64,000 nt of DNA from Notamacropus eugenii (GCF_028372415.1 NC_092875.1:339815123-339879122); one strand, 5' to 3'. Shown: positions 1 to 11,464, numbered from the stretch's first letter. The notes: generated by a model not told the origin, from the letters alone. Numbers and translations: made by a program.

Positions 1-59
1 GCAGATATGATCACAGAACCATTGTTCATCATTCTTTTGGGGGGTGGAGGAGGAGGAAG

Positions 60-655
60 CAAGCAAGAGGCCAGTAAAGGACCAAAGGAAAGAGAACAGT
101 GATAGATACCAGAAACTACAAACCAGTCAGCTAGATTTCAATCCCCTGCAAAATTTTAGAACACAGAATTAAACAGATGATTTGTGAACACTCAGAAAGG
201 GAAATCAGATCACAAGGAACCAGGATGTGTTCACTAAGAGCAAGGCATCCAAAGTAACTTCATTTCCTTTATTTTTTAACAAGATTATTAGATTGATAAA
301 TCAGGGAATTGCCATAGATAAAGTTTGTCTGGATTTGACAAAGAATCTTGTAATATCTTTGTGGACAACATAAAGAGATATAGGGTCCAGTTTAGGTGGA
401 TTCTCAGTTGGTCAAATTAAATCCAAAGAGTGACAATGAATGTATCACTATAGACCCAGAGAGAACTCTGCCTGTTCTTTTCAACATTACTATCAATTCC
501 TTGGGTAAAGACATAGAAAATATGCTTATCAAATTTGTAGAAGACATGAAGCTAGGAGGAATGGCTAATATGATAGTTGATAGGATCAAGACTCAAAATG
601 CTCTCAACAAGCTGGAACACTGTCTGAAACCAATACAATGAAATTTAACAGGGAT
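60..655 (+). mobile_element. CR1/L3-like LINE fragment (reverse transcriptase part)
   Basis: A degraded copy of the CR1/L3 reverse transcriptase. The frame at 396-641 retains LPVLFNITINSLGKD and MLIKFVEDMKLGGMAN, matching the LFNIFINDL and FADDTKLGG region; the catalytic YADD/FADD-type box reads FVED, so it is dead. The segment upstream reads like the family's KILEHVI-type region. About 600 bp, 5' and 3' truncated. The following 656-1080 is unassigned. Confidence 0.65.
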
Positions 656-1204
656 AAATCCAGAAGGCTGCACATAGGCTCTGCAAGGGGGAAACCCTGG
701 CATCTACTATCACAACCTACAATCTCTGCCTCTCCTGATCCTAAATTCTCACCTCTCTAACAGCCCTCAGGTTATGCAGCTTAGTTCCAGGTGCTGAAGA
801 AGCTGTTGCTGCTGCCACTGCCATGTCTAAATATGACGAGGGTCCCTGATTCCTCTTGTTCTCTTGGGCTAAGAAGGAATTTTTATCCTATTCAGTCAAG
901 ATGAAGTTGAATTTTTTTTTTATTATTATTAAAGGAGCTTTTCTTTGTTACTAAAGGGAAAAAAATAAGATCATATTAATTACATGAGCATAGAATGCAT
1001 GTCTTATTCTAAAATCACTAAATATTGACTAGACATATGGGACACTACTCTTCTCCTCTCCTTCCCAAGGAACCCTGAGTGAGGAAACCTATCTATAACC
1101 CAAACATTTCTCTCCTGCCCTTCACACTACCTGTCCTAGTACCCTTCTTGACTTTTTTGAAAGTCTCAGTAGTTCCTGATTCTGGCAATCTTGTGCATTC
1201 CCTG

Positions 1205-1245
1205 ACACATTCCCTCTCCCTCTCCCTCTCCCTCTCTCTCATAGT
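1205..1245. repeat. (CCCTCT)n short tandem repeat
   Basis: About 40 bp of CTCCCT hexamers. Sequence around it (1080-1780) carries no repeat that I recognise. Confidence 0.8.
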
Positions 1246-1789
1246 GTCTCTCGTTCTGTCTGGGATAGCCAGCTTAAAGTACATACTCTAGTCAGCTGAT
1301 AAGGCTGACTTTATCCTGAAGTAGAATTCAACTTCCTGCATTATAAAGGCAAGTGTCTACATGGCCTTGTTGAGCCCCTGCCATTTCCTGAAGTCTATCT
1401 GAATTATGTGTCCTTATGTGTAATTCTTTTCTTTAATTACCAAGAGCAGGTCACATTCTCTTTCAAAGCACCATGTTAGATGTCCCACTAAGTTCCCTTT
1501 TCCTGGCTAAGGGACACCTTCAGTAATCAGTGCTTTTGCAGAGTAGAGATGACTGGCAAACCAAGCTAATGAGTAATCATCTCCATTTCATTCTAAACTA
1601 TCAACTCCACCTACTTCTCCAAGTCCTCATTGATGACTCAGGACTCCCATGTCCCTCAACATAGTAGTCTTCTAAAATTCTATCATTACAATTTTACCAT
1701 AGAAAAAAACTCTCACATATAGTGATGAATGGCTGTTAATACTAGAAAAATAAGATTAAGTAATAATAAGCAAGTCTTTTTTGACAATT

Positions 1790-2640
1790 CCAATACTCAA
1801 CTGGATCAATATGAGTATTCTTCCCTATGATACAGATCATACCCTATCCTTGCGTGCACATCCTGTGTCACTTTTGTGTATGACCTCCCATAAGTTTGCC
1901 ATAAGAGGTACACCCAATTTGTTGGGGCCCTTCACTCTTGCCAAGTGGCCAACCCATATACATTTTTTTATAATATATTTCTTTCGTACATTTTTCACAT
2001 TACTTTTCCCATATGTTTTATAGTATGTTTGCACATATACATACCTATTTGCATGCATATATGTATGTTTACATGTGTCACACACCAATACACACACACA
2101 CACATACACACACATACAATGTGTGCTTCCCTCAACTGGCTTACCTCTGCTTGAAAAGCAGATTAAATATTTACTTCTTAAGGAAGTTTTTAGGTTATTT
2201 TGTTCTTCCTTGTCAGTCAATTGATTCACATAAGTTAAACTTCCATATACATTGATTATAATCAGTATCAAACTCCTTTCTTCTGTCCACTTCATTTTCT
2301 TTTCTTTCTTTTTTTTGGTATTGATAGCTTGTTTAAATATATCATATAGAGTTGTTTTAATTGAATTACATATCTTCTCATGATTATTCTTTCTTCTGAT
2401 TTGGTTTCAGTTTGGATCTTTGCTCTGATAGGTCTGTGGCCTGAGTGTACACAGACAGCTGATTCAGGAAAAAGTCCCACATCAATAACAAGCCATTTCC
2501 AATCTGTTAGAATATAATCAATTTCCTTTTATTGTGATGTTATCTGGCACTCTCCATGTCCAGAACTGTCTGATTCTTTTCTCAAAGAAAGTATTAAAGA
2601 TTTATATGAGTGAGATTTCTATATAATCTCTAAATCTGAT
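1790..2640 (-). mobile_element. RTE-type LINE relic, internally deleted
   Basis: On the minus strand, 2640-2290 reads an RTE/BovB-like endonuclease end: NTFFEKRIRQFWTW, then after breaks CVHSGHRPIRAKIQTETKSE, compared with the family's GSDHRxxRAKI. About 0.4 kb further along the same strand, 1960-1840 reads WVGHLARVKGP, like the C-terminal WAGHVARM motif of RTE reverse transcriptase. These should lie roughly 2 kb apart, so the middle has been lost. A CA/TA-rich stretch (2030-2118) occupies the join. Family call from memory. Confidence 0.55.
2089..2118. repeat. (CA)n microsatellite
   Basis: Short CA run with TA interruptions inside the RTE relic. Confidence 0.85.
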
Positions 2641-2674
2641 TCCTCTCATTCTTTACCCCTGAACGGTATTTTCA

Positions 2675-2725
2675 TATATATGTGTGTATGTGTATGTGTA
2701 TATATATATGTATTTATAAATATAC
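2675..2725. repeat. TG/TA-rich simple repeat and 13-G run nearby
   Basis: Alternating TG and TA dinucleotides. A separate run of 13 G lies at 2830-2842. 2843-2960 is unassigned. Confidence 0.7.
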
Positions 2726-2964
2726 CAGTTTCAATCCCTATCCTTCTTTTTTCTGACCTTGCAAATGTCACCTTTACATTGAAGTCTCAAAGTATTTATC
2801 CATAGAACTTCTTTACATCATCATCCTTTGGGGGGGGGGGGGCAATGATCCTGACTAAGCTTCAGTTACTTGAATGGTGGTCTTGCAAATGCCTGTGATA
2901 AGCAATGTAGATTTAAGCCAAATAAAGGAAAAACATCCCAATAATTGGAATTTTCCCAAAATGT

Positions 2965-3112
2965 ACTAAACTGTCTCAGGAGGCAGTGGTGGAGGATAGA
3001 TGTCTACTTAGAAGTTACTGTAGAGAACATTCCTGTTCAGGATTGTATAGGGATAGATAGGCTCTGAGGTCTCTTCCAGCTCCAAGATTCTATATCCTGT
3101 GCATTTGGCAGC
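2965..3112 (+). mobile_element. CR1/L3-like LINE 3' end
   Basis: Matches the 3' terminal part of the family: an AGGCAGTGGTGG-like segment, then CCTGTTCAGGATTG, GGCTCTGAGGTC and CCAAGATTCTAT, the last corresponding to the family's GAGATTCTATG end. It may belong to the same ancient insertion as neighbouring pieces. Confidence 0.6.
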
Positions 3113-3272
3113 AGTTCACGTGGGGAAAAACAAAAGCAAAAAGCCTCAGGATTTTAGTGAACCATAAGCAACTAAACTATAAGCTCCACAAGGGCAAAGT
3201 ACCTATTAAGTGCATGTCATTAATTTTTACTTGTTAAATTAATAGGAGCCAGCAATTTAATTATGATGGAAT

Positions 3273-3357
3273 GGAAGGAAGGAAGGAAGGAAGGAAGGAA
3301 GGAAGGAAGGAAGGAAGGAAGGAAGGAAGGAAGGAAGGAAGGAAGGAAGGAAGGAAA
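3273..3357. repeat. (GGAA)n microsatellite
   Basis: About 85 bp of uninterrupted GGAA units (21 copies), which implies recent expansion. 3113-3272 is unassigned. Confidence 0.97.
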
Positions 3358-3857
3358 TCTTAAGCAGTATCAGTAGAAAGATAATGTCCAGAGTCAGGTG
3401 GAATTTCATCCAATAATGATCAGAGAAAGAAGACAAAAGTAGTGGTGGTTGGCAGTTCTCTGATGACAGATAACAGGCAGATGTTTGTTAACCTGATAGA
3501 AAGAACAGAGACATCTGCTATCTTCATGGAGGTATCCATTCTGGACCTGAAGAAGAGCCCCTAAAGAACTATCAAAATTGATGACCACTCCCTACTTCTT
3601 GTGATTCATATGGGAAGAAAAGATATTGCCAGAAGGAACATAGAAATTTTTGGCAAGGATTATGAGGTCCTGAACAAAAAACTGAAGACCTTGAGCATCC
3701 AGGTGGTGTTTTTATCACAAGTGCCAATTAAAGTTAGATGATTCATAAGAGAAAGGCAGATTTGGGAAACAAATGACTGGTGGTAAGAAGGTGCTGTCTG
3801 AGAATAGAATTTGGCTTTCTATACCCCAGTTCAAAATATTGGAATAAGGGCTGGTAA

Positions 3858-3858
<1 letters not shown>

Positions 3859-3894
<36 letters not shown>

Positions 3895-3918
3895 TACATA
3901 CACATACACACACACACA
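3859..3918. repeat. (CA)n microsatellite with TACA interruptions
   Basis: About 60 bp. Transcribed from the + strand it gives CA-repeat RNA. Confidence 0.95.
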
Positions 3919-4594
3919 AATATGTAGTGAAGATTAGATTGAAGCATTTCCTGTGAAACAGAACCTCTTCAAGTGAGACATGATCTGGTCCCTTGCTAAA
4001 GGATATGCATCACCAGAGGCTCTTGATTCATTCCTTGGTTCCCCCTGAAGAGGGAGATAAATACTGTATCAAAGATGATTGACATATGAGCTAGGAAGAG
4101 ATGCTCCCTCTTCTTTTCAGAACTAAGGAACCAAGTGTTGAAAGTACCAAGGGACCAAGCATTCCAATCCAAAACCCTGCTACACATATTTGCCTAGTCT
4201 TGCAAATCTAATCAAGGGAGCTTTAAATTTAAAAGGGAGGAGGAGAGAGAAAATTGCACATAGATTTGATAAGCCTGGTATTACATAGAATAAGAGACAC
4301 AACATAGGAAGAAAAATAGCAGAAGACAGGTAATTCATGGGAGATAATATCCAAGAAGAAAGCTAGCAACAAACCCCATAGTGTCAGATATCTATACAAA
4401 TGCACAAAAGCATGAATAATAAATAGCATTTGAATGTGTAGGGGAAAGGGGACCTGCCTAAGGAGACCAACATGGATACACATGGAACTTAGCAAACAAC
4501 TCAGATTTTTAAAAGGTATATAGAGAAGAGAAAAGGTCAAGTAACTGATGATGAACACCAAAAAAAAACCTTGTCCTGTAAGTAGGACTAAAAA

Positions 4595-4690
4595 TTAAAT
4601 AATATTATTTATTATATAAATAATACTAATAATTATAATTATGATCATAATTATAATATATAATATAATCAATACTATTATTGACTAATT
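4595..4690. repeat. A/T-only low-complexity stretch
   Basis: Nearly pure A/T with partly palindromic TAATAATTATAATTATGAT-type words. Confidence 0.8.
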
Positions 4691-5432
4691 AAACAGAATA
4701 AATTTAGGCTATCAATGGATGCTAAGTGCATCCATACATAGGAGGGAGGTGGTTAAAGTAATGTTGGGGACAAGAGGGAGATGGTAAAAGGCATAGGACC
4801 ACTGCTCTGAGTAGATGTGATGATGATAACAGACAACAGAAAGAAGGCTCTACTACTTAACTTGTTTTGATTGTGTTTTCTCTTTTAAATAAATGGATGA
4901 CCTTTGAGCTTTGAAAAAGAGAACAAAAATGGTTAACAGGTAGCAAAAACTAAGGATAAGTGACTGGACATCAATTTAAATCAATAGTCCTAATGCCCAA
5001 GGGGGACTAAAAAGAAATGAGATGTTATGGCTGAGCAGCTGGTGGTGATCTTTGGAGAACTGGATAGTTACTAGAAAAGCATTTGTCTAATTGGCAAAAA
5101 AAACAAAAACCAAAACCCAGAAGACACAGTGGAATGTGCAGACAGTAGATCAATGAGCTTAACTTTGTCTATTCTTGGAAAAAACCTAGAACCCATTATC
5201 AACACTTAAAAAGATACATGGTGATAACTAAGGGCTTCATCAAGAATAGGTCACACAGCATTGGGAGGTAGTTCAGGGGAATGGTATCAGCATAATAGAT
5301 TTAGATTTCAGCATTTGACAAAAAAGCCTCTTGCCCTGTACTTGGTTATTATCTGTAGAGATGGAGGCTAAATGATAGGACAGTTAGGTGAATTTTAAAA
5401 AGATGGAATGAAAGTAGTCAATTTAACACTTA

Positions 5433-6494
5433 AAAAAAAAGTCTTGCCTTAACTCTTCCAGGAATTCTGACTGGACTCTTGTTTGAGCTGCCTTCTTTTT
5501 CTTTCAAGCTTTGATTGTTGTCTTTAAGACATTCTTTTCTGGGTTTGCGAGCTCCCCTGTCACCAAAACAGCTCTTTATGCTGGTTTCTTCTCCATTTTC
5601 TCATTCTTTCAGCCTCCTTCTTTGACTCTGGACTTTGCATTAGTCCTGGGCTCTGGGCGCTTCTGGGGAAAATGTCTGGCCTGGACTTCTGTCCTCTTTC
5701 ATTCTCCTGCTGCTTTCATGGTTCAGGCTTGGGCAGGGGCGGGTATAAGCTTTCAGAGCTCCTCAGATGATTTGATCTGCAATGATATCTGCTCACTGCA
5801 CTATAGGGGTAAGCTCTGGAATTTCCTGACCCAGGTTTGGGTCTGTGGGCTTGTCTCTGGTTGGGAGTTTAATAGATCGCTGATAGATTCAGCTGCTGTT
5901 AGCCTGCTGAGAGGTGCTGCAGGTTCAGAGCAGGCTCCCCTTTGGCCTGGCACTCCTGTCCTAGTTATTGCACTGCAGGCTTCCATCCTGGATTGGAAGA
6001 GAGCTGAGGTTCCCTCTACTCAGAAATACACAACTACTATTTACTTCCTTCCTCTGTACACAGCTAAGGTCCTCCAGGGACCAGTCCTCTCCAACTACCC
6101 CCTCTCTCCCAGTCCAATCTAGAATTTGGTAGTCAGCTACAGAGCTGCCAGATGGCACTTATTCCTATACCCTGCACTAGTTCAGAAATCCCCTGGGATC
6201 TCTTCCTGCTCTGGTGCTTCCTAGCCTAGTGCCCAATCTTGACTCTTTCAGTCCTTGGGCTCTGAAATGCCCAGTATACAACCAGACACCCCACTCCCAA
6301 ATGTCAGCAGTACTCCCTGTCCATTACACTAAACTAATTGCTTTGGGCTGGAAAAAATGACTCGTAACTTTTTTCTTGGCTTTCCCAATCCAAATTCATT
6401 CTGGTACATTTTCTAGATCTTTGTGAAGGAGTAGAAAACGAGATTATACTTCCTCCTCCTACTTTCCCATTTTTGACTCTGCCTTTCCTGTGTC
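5433..6494 (-). mobile_element. Marsupial L1 5' region (5' UTR and start of ORF1)
   Basis: Read on the minus strand it runs from a 5' UTR-like, moderately GC-rich leader into AACCAGCATAAAGAGCTG, TTTTGGTGACAGGGGAGCTC and AAGACAACAATCAAAGCTTG, which resemble the start of marsupial L1 ORF1 (TTACTTTGGTGACAGGGAAG in my memory of the consensus). It stops early in ORF1. L1 copies are normally 5'-truncated, so a copy with only the 5' end is unusual. The + strand open frame of 203 codons (5511-6122) starts at TTG and is an antisense by-product. Confidence 0.55.
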
Positions 6495-6715
6495 ACTTTA
6501 GAAGGAGGTCCCTAGTGGAAGATCCCAGAAATCTGTCCTTGGTCCTGAGCACAAGGCTTTTATCATAACTTGGAATAAAGGTATGCTTGTCAGATTTACA
6601 GATGATATCAAGCTTGGAGGGACAACTAACATATTGAGAGGAAAAAAAAATTGAGATCCAAAAAGATTCTGACACAGTAGAGCAAAGAACCAAATCCAAT
6701 AAGTGAACATTTAAA
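6495..6715 (+). mobile_element. CR1/L3-like LINE, continuation after the L1 insert
   Basis: Resumes with GGAGGTCCCTAGTGG, AGAAATCTGTCCTTGG and GATTTACAGATGATATCAAG. These follow directly, in the family order, on the segment that ends at 5432. The FTDDIKLGG peptide corresponds to FADDTKLGG. Confidence 0.6.
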
Positions 6716-7410
6716 ACGTTAATATAAAGTTTTACAGTTGAATCACTTCACAAATACAGAATCCCATAATTCCAAACTTATCTTAATGTGCATTTCCTTT
6801 TTAGAGTGTTCCTCTGTCCTCCTGCCTTATCATTATGGGTCTGCTCATGTTAGCCTATTATTACCTTCATGTGCCCACCAGTGAATCCACAAGTTCTCCC
6901 CACCTTACCACACTCCTCACCTCACCCCTCCAAACTGTCTGGGATGAAGGAAGCAGCCCACTCATCTGATAAGCTGGGTTACTTCTTATAGGCTAATGGC
7001 AGAAGTTTAGCAAAGATCACCTTCATGGTTACACATGCCCCAGAGACAGTGCTCCCTCCACCCCCACTGCCGGTGTTATCTAACCCAGAAAAGTGACATC
7101 AGAAGTGACATCAGATTCCTATCTGCTTAAGAGAGAGAACATTCATTCCTTTGGGTTAATGCCAGTTCCCCTGGAAAAACTAAAACTTAAGCCTTATCAC
7201 TAATACCTTTGTTGGAATGCCTAATTCAGATCTCTTCCTAAAAGTTGGACTGAGAACTTAAGGGACAGATGTTGGCAAATAAAGAAAAGTAGCAGAGGGA
7301 AAATTCTAAAGACAAATCGCCCCTTGGAATTTTTTCTGGGTTAGGTCCTCTCTCCACCCCACCAGCAGTCAAGGTCCTACCTTCCACATATCAATGATGA
7401 CCTCCTCTCC
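6716..7410. other. Single-copy intronic sequence
   Basis: No repeat family, ORF or exon recognised. C/T-rich around 6880-6960 and otherwise ordinary composition. Confidence 0.5.
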
Positions 7411-7414
7411 ATCT

Positions 7415-7440
7415 AGTAGACAATCCTCTGATTGTCTACT
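7415..7440. repeat. Perfect 11-bp inverted repeat with 4-base loop
   Basis: AGTAGACAATC, loop CTCT, then GATTGTCTACT: a flawless short hairpin in either strand or in the intron RNA. It is too short alone to be called an RNA gene. Confidence 0.9.
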
Positions 7441-7534
7441 TGTGACCCAGGCACCGAGCAATCAGTGGGACTGTGGAGGGTTAAGATGGTGGTAGGCAGG
7501 AGGTTTGGAAGGAGGGTTTGGAGTCTGAGCACAT

Positions 7535-7870
7535 TCATCTTCATAAGTTTTATTACAGCCTGCCAGTTTAAACCTAATGACTAATTTATCGTATAAAATA
7601 CCACCAATATATTTTTTGATTTTGCTAATTAATTATCTCAAACAAAGGTGATATTTATAAAACTGTCCAGAAATGGTGTGCACAGGAAAATTGCCTTACA
7701 GCAGGAGATGAAATTATTACTAATATGGGATCAAATTATTGCTGTATTGACTTAGTTACTTTATGACTTTGTAATGGATTTCTTCATTATTTTTCCTGGA
7801 TTGTAGCATTCGTGATTGCATTAAAGTCTGTTAATCTATGCAAATATCATTAGGCACCACTAATAACCAC
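7535..7870. promoter_or_regulatory. Candidate conserved noncoding element (enhancer-like)
   Basis: A/T-rich but not low-complexity. It is densely packed with transcription-factor words: TAATTAATTA at 7626-7635, the SOX-type AACAAAG at 7641-7647 and the octamer ATGCAAAT at 7838-7845. No repeat similarity or ORF is seen. This look is typical of deeply conserved enhancers near neural developmental genes, but conservation cannot be seen from one sequence. Confidence 0.35.
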
Positions 7871-8454
7871 TGCAACTTTCCTTAGTTTCGGGGACTGTGC
7901 TAAGTACTTGCATTCCTGATTTGAGTGGGTGAGTTTTTTCCTGGTTAGAGGAAGAAATGAGAAATTGAAAGGATCTAGGGTGATGATCCCACCTGGGACA
8001 TTTCCATGGAAACAGAGCAAATGGTGGAAAAAGTGGGATACCCAGAGATTTTTAACTAGGGTGGGGTGACTGGCGATTGGTCCCAGGGTATTGAAATTTA
8101 GAGGGTGCTGATAGCACTTAGGAGGTAGAAATTACTGAACTTAGTACCTAGTTAGCAGTAGTAATTATTTAAGGAGGAATCTACTAGATGATGGGCTTTT
8201 TCACCATGAAAGCAATCCCTCCCTTGCCTGTGCTGGCCCTATTTCCTTCCTTGGTTATGTTCTCAGCAGTAGCCCTATAGTATTCTAGTGTCTCTGCCTG
8301 CCCAGATCCTTGTGTCCCAAGACATATGGCTTATACCTAAGGTGTATATTCCCATAATTGAATTTGTCTTAAATAGTTATTTGAGGTCTCTTTTGATTCC
8401 TGTTGTCCTGGGTGGCAAAATGACTGGTTATGGTTCTTAGGTAACTTTTAAAAT
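7871..8454. other. Single-copy intronic sequence
   Basis: No repeat, exon or RNA gene recognised. Confidence 0.5.
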
Positions 8455-8457
8455 AGA

Positions 8458-8625
8458 AGGCAGTGTTGTACATTGAAAAGTATACTGGATTTCAAGTCAA
8501 AGGACCCCCCAAGTTGAAGACACAACTAGGTATTTAACAGCATGCAAATCACTTAATTTTTCTGGCACTTAACTTTTTCTTCTGTAAAGTGAAGAAGGTG
8601 GAACCCTTATCTAGCACTAGAAAGA
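8458..8625 (+). mobile_element. tRNA-derived SINE
   Basis: GGCAGTGTTGTACATTG head, GGATTTCAAGTCAAAGGACC middle and the CAAATCACTTAATTTTTCTG core. Old and diverged. 8626-9170 is unassigned. Confidence 0.6.
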
Positions 8626-9174
8626 CCCCTTTTTACTGAAAATGTCTCCCTTATCACCACATTACAAAGACTGAAATTTTACATTACCAAACTTCCATCC
8701 TTTGGAATGAGGCATTGAAGGACCCTGTTAGAATTCAAATAACTTTGAAATGTGTTCCACATTATCATTCTATTAACATCCCCATTAATTTATTGTGGTC
8801 ACTATGTGTAGGAAAAAATAGAGGCTAGTGGGAAAAGACACAAAATTAATATGTTTTCATGAGGATGAGTAGGAAGTGACCATGTACTTCCTGAGGTGAG
8901 CATGCCAAGGTAGGGGCAAGGGATGCCAGCAGAAGGCACCAAATCTCATAAATGGTGTACACCAGGAGGGGAGAAGAAGAGTGCATTGACAAACTGATTC
9001 ACATGTTTGCTGGACATTGCACCAAGGTTTACAATTCCATGCAGGGATCTGTGGTTTTCTGATCAACCTAATACAGCCCCTCAGATTATAGGTTTGTTAC
9101 TTCCAGCATCGCAAAACACTGTCTTTAAAGCAATACTTGTGAGTGCACTGACTGAACTATGATAATTCAACATG

Positions 9175-9305
9175 CTAAAGCTAGGGAAAAAGAGGTTCAG
9201 AGATGGGTGGTGACTTGCCCAGGATCACTAAGTTTGTGATGAAGCTAAGGGTAAAACCCTAGTCTCTAGATTTTAGACTAAGAAGCCTTCTGTTTCTTAT
9301 GCTCT
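9175..9305 (+). mobile_element. MIR-type SINE fragment
   Basis: GGTTCAGAGATGGGTGGTGAC followed by TTGCCCAGGATCACTAAG, the MIR core. Confidence 0.65.
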
Positions 9306-9575
9306 TGCCCCTTAAAAACCATCCCTAAGTATTGTGGATGAAGAGTGAGGGAGTAAGATTGAGAATCATGTCTCCAGCAACATTCATATCCACGAACCAA
9401 TATTGTGGTAGTTTGTACCACACTCTATACCCATTGCGAGGAGGGGAAGGCACATGAGCATCCTAGGGGCTCCTCATCAGGCACAGAGCTCAAAACCCAC
9501 AAGGTCAAAGGGTGGTAAATGTGTATGACTTCGTCTGAGAGTCATTTTTTTCTTCTGCATCATCAATACCAATAG

Positions 9576-9625
<50 letters not shown>
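9576..9625. repeat. (ATC)n microsatellite
   Basis: About 16 pure ATC/TCA units. 9306-9575 and 9626-9950 are unassigned, the latter C/T-rich at 9780-9890. Confidence 0.95.
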
Positions 9626-9959
9626 CTTTTGAGTTTTTATTAAGATATTAAGATGAGGTGGGTCACTGAGGATCATTAAGAAACCAGCCCAGCTGGTGCT
9701 TTACTTCCTTAACATTCTAAAATGTTTCCAAGATTCCTTGGCAAACAAGGCACTTGAGATGAGTTAAGTCACTTCTGCTCTCCTCTCCTCTGCTCTCCCA
9801 GTCTCAAGGGTTTTCTTCCTTCTCTTTCCTCCCACTTCTCCCTCCCACCCCCCACTTCCTCCCTCCCTCCACTCTCCTCCTCACTAATTCAGTGACTCAC
9901 TGGGGGATAGGCTGGTCTGAATTTGGGACACATATGAATAAAATGTTAGTGGGTCTATT

Positions 9960-10215
9960 ATTTTCAGATGCCTATTGCCCTAATAATACCTTGCACGCTT
10001 ACACAGTGCAAAGCATTTTATCCTTTTCAAAGTGCTTTTGTAACTAGTCTTGAATTGCATTTCCATAACACTTCAGTGAGGTGGGTATACCCCTACCATA
10101 CAGTTGGTAAAACTGGAGCCCAAAGAACTTCCCAATGGTCACGCTGGGAGTCAGTGGCAGAATCAGGACTAGACCGTAGATCTTGGGGCTCTTAATATGT
10201 AAGCTTTTTATTAGC
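9960..10215 (+). mobile_element. MIR-type SINE
   Basis: Near full-length pattern: GCAAAGCATTTTATCC, CAGTGAGGTGGGTATACC, GGTAAAACTGGAGCCC and CTCTTAATATG in family order. Confidence 0.65.
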
Positions 10216-10289
10216 CTATCCTACCACTCTATGATTTGAGCTATATAGTAGAAAAATATCATCAAAGAGGAATCTTAAAGCAGGGGACT

Positions 10290-10620
10290 GCTTTAATCAA
10301 TCAATCAAAAATCAACAAGAATGTATTACATGCTTACCATATGACAAACACTGAATTAGGGATACAAAGATATTTTTAAAAATTACCCCCTGCCCTCAAG
10401 AAGCTTACCTTTTAGTGGGGGGGGGGGGGGAAACACACAATATTTAAATAACCAGAAAGATAAAAGATATATGGAGTAAATGCAAAGTAATCTCATGGGG
10501 AAGTCACTAGCTGCTGGGGGGGAGGGGTGCCAAAAAGTCCTCCAGAAAAAAGGTGAGATTTGAGCTCAGTCTTGAAAGAAGTCAAGGATTCTAAGAGGTG
10601 ACAGAAAGGTGAGATTCCTT
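10290..10620 (+). mobile_element. MIR3-like repeat with long tail
   Basis: Contains the ACTGAATTAGGGATACAAAG and CTGCCCTCAAGAAGCTTACC motifs, then a poly-G run at 10418-10430 and an AGCTCAGTCTTGAAAGAAG tail. The same arrangement recurs at 11675, 16845, 22020 and 36545 in this window, which is internal proof of a dispersed repeat. Confidence 0.65.
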
Positions 10621-10659
10621 CGGGTTTTGCTTTCTCCCTTGTTCTCTTCTCTTTCTCTG

Positions 10660-11290
10660 TCTCTCTGTGTTCTAGAAAGTGGCAAACTCATCTACTGACT
10701 ACCACAGCTTCACCTATATCTATCTATACCAGATCACTCTCTCCAACCTCTCTCTCCCTCCAGATCCAAACTCCAACTATTTTAATATCTCCACACAGAT
10801 GATCACAAACTCAATACATTCAAAGTCACATTGATTTCTTTTCCCCAACTCTGCTCCCCTTTCTGACTTCACTATTCCTGTTGGTGCAACGACTGTTCAC
10901 AAGGTGAATGGTCATGACCTTGGGATTATCTTTGACTTTGCCATCTCCCTTATCTCCCACATCCAATCAGTTGTAAGTCCTGTTCATTCTCCCTGATGTC
11001 TCTAGGATAAAATACAGACTCCCATGTCTGGTATTTGAAGCCCTTCACAAGTTGGCTCCAGGCTACCTTTGAGGCTTATTATACATCACTCCCTTCCATG
11101 CCTTTTATATTCTGACCAAACTGGCATCTTTACCATTCCCTACATGCAGCATTTTGTCTCCCATCTCTGTCCCTTTGTACCAGCTGTCTTCCTTTCCTCC
11201 AGTGCACTCCCTCTTCACCTCTTGGAGTCCTTCAATGTTCAGCTGAATCATAGCCATCTTTCCTGATACCCCCTCGCCTCCAGTACTCCC
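10660..11290 (+). mobile_element. L2-type LINE 3' part
   Basis: CCTTGGGATTATCTTTGACTT, GGATAAAATACAGACTCCC, GAAGCCCTTCACAAGTTGGC and CTTTCCTGATACCCC follow the order of L2 3' sequence. A heavily mutated pseudogene. Confidence 0.65.
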
Positions 11291-11464
11291 CCTGTCAATA
11301 TGTGAGTGTATTCAAAATACATACAAAGAAAATACTAGACAGAAAAGATTAGACCAAGGCATGGGAACATACAAAGATAAGTAAGATTCACTTCTTGCCT
11401 TGTAGAACCTTATAGTACAGAAAGGGAAATGTCACATATACAAATAAGCATGACGTAGAATAGT

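Larger units (their letters stand above)
3395..5432 (+). mobile_element. CR1/L3-like LINE, 5' and middle part
   Basis: Decayed body of a sense CR1/L3. 3700-3830 resembles the family segment with GGTGGTAAGAAGGTGCTGTC and GAATTTGGCTTTCTAT. 5180-5430 matches the reverse transcriptase part: a TTCATCAAGAATAGGTCAC segment, then TTTCAGCATTTGAC and GGACAGTTAGGTGAATT. It is cut at about 5432 by an L1-derived insert, and its sequence resumes at 6495. A CA microsatellite sits inside it, and 4595-4690 is very A/T-rich. Confidence 0.5.

Noticed and set aside
5511-6122. Longest + strand open frame (203 codons)
   Set aside because: It begins at TTG, has no family resemblance, and lies antisense to a marsupial L1 5' region. 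Open by chance of composition.
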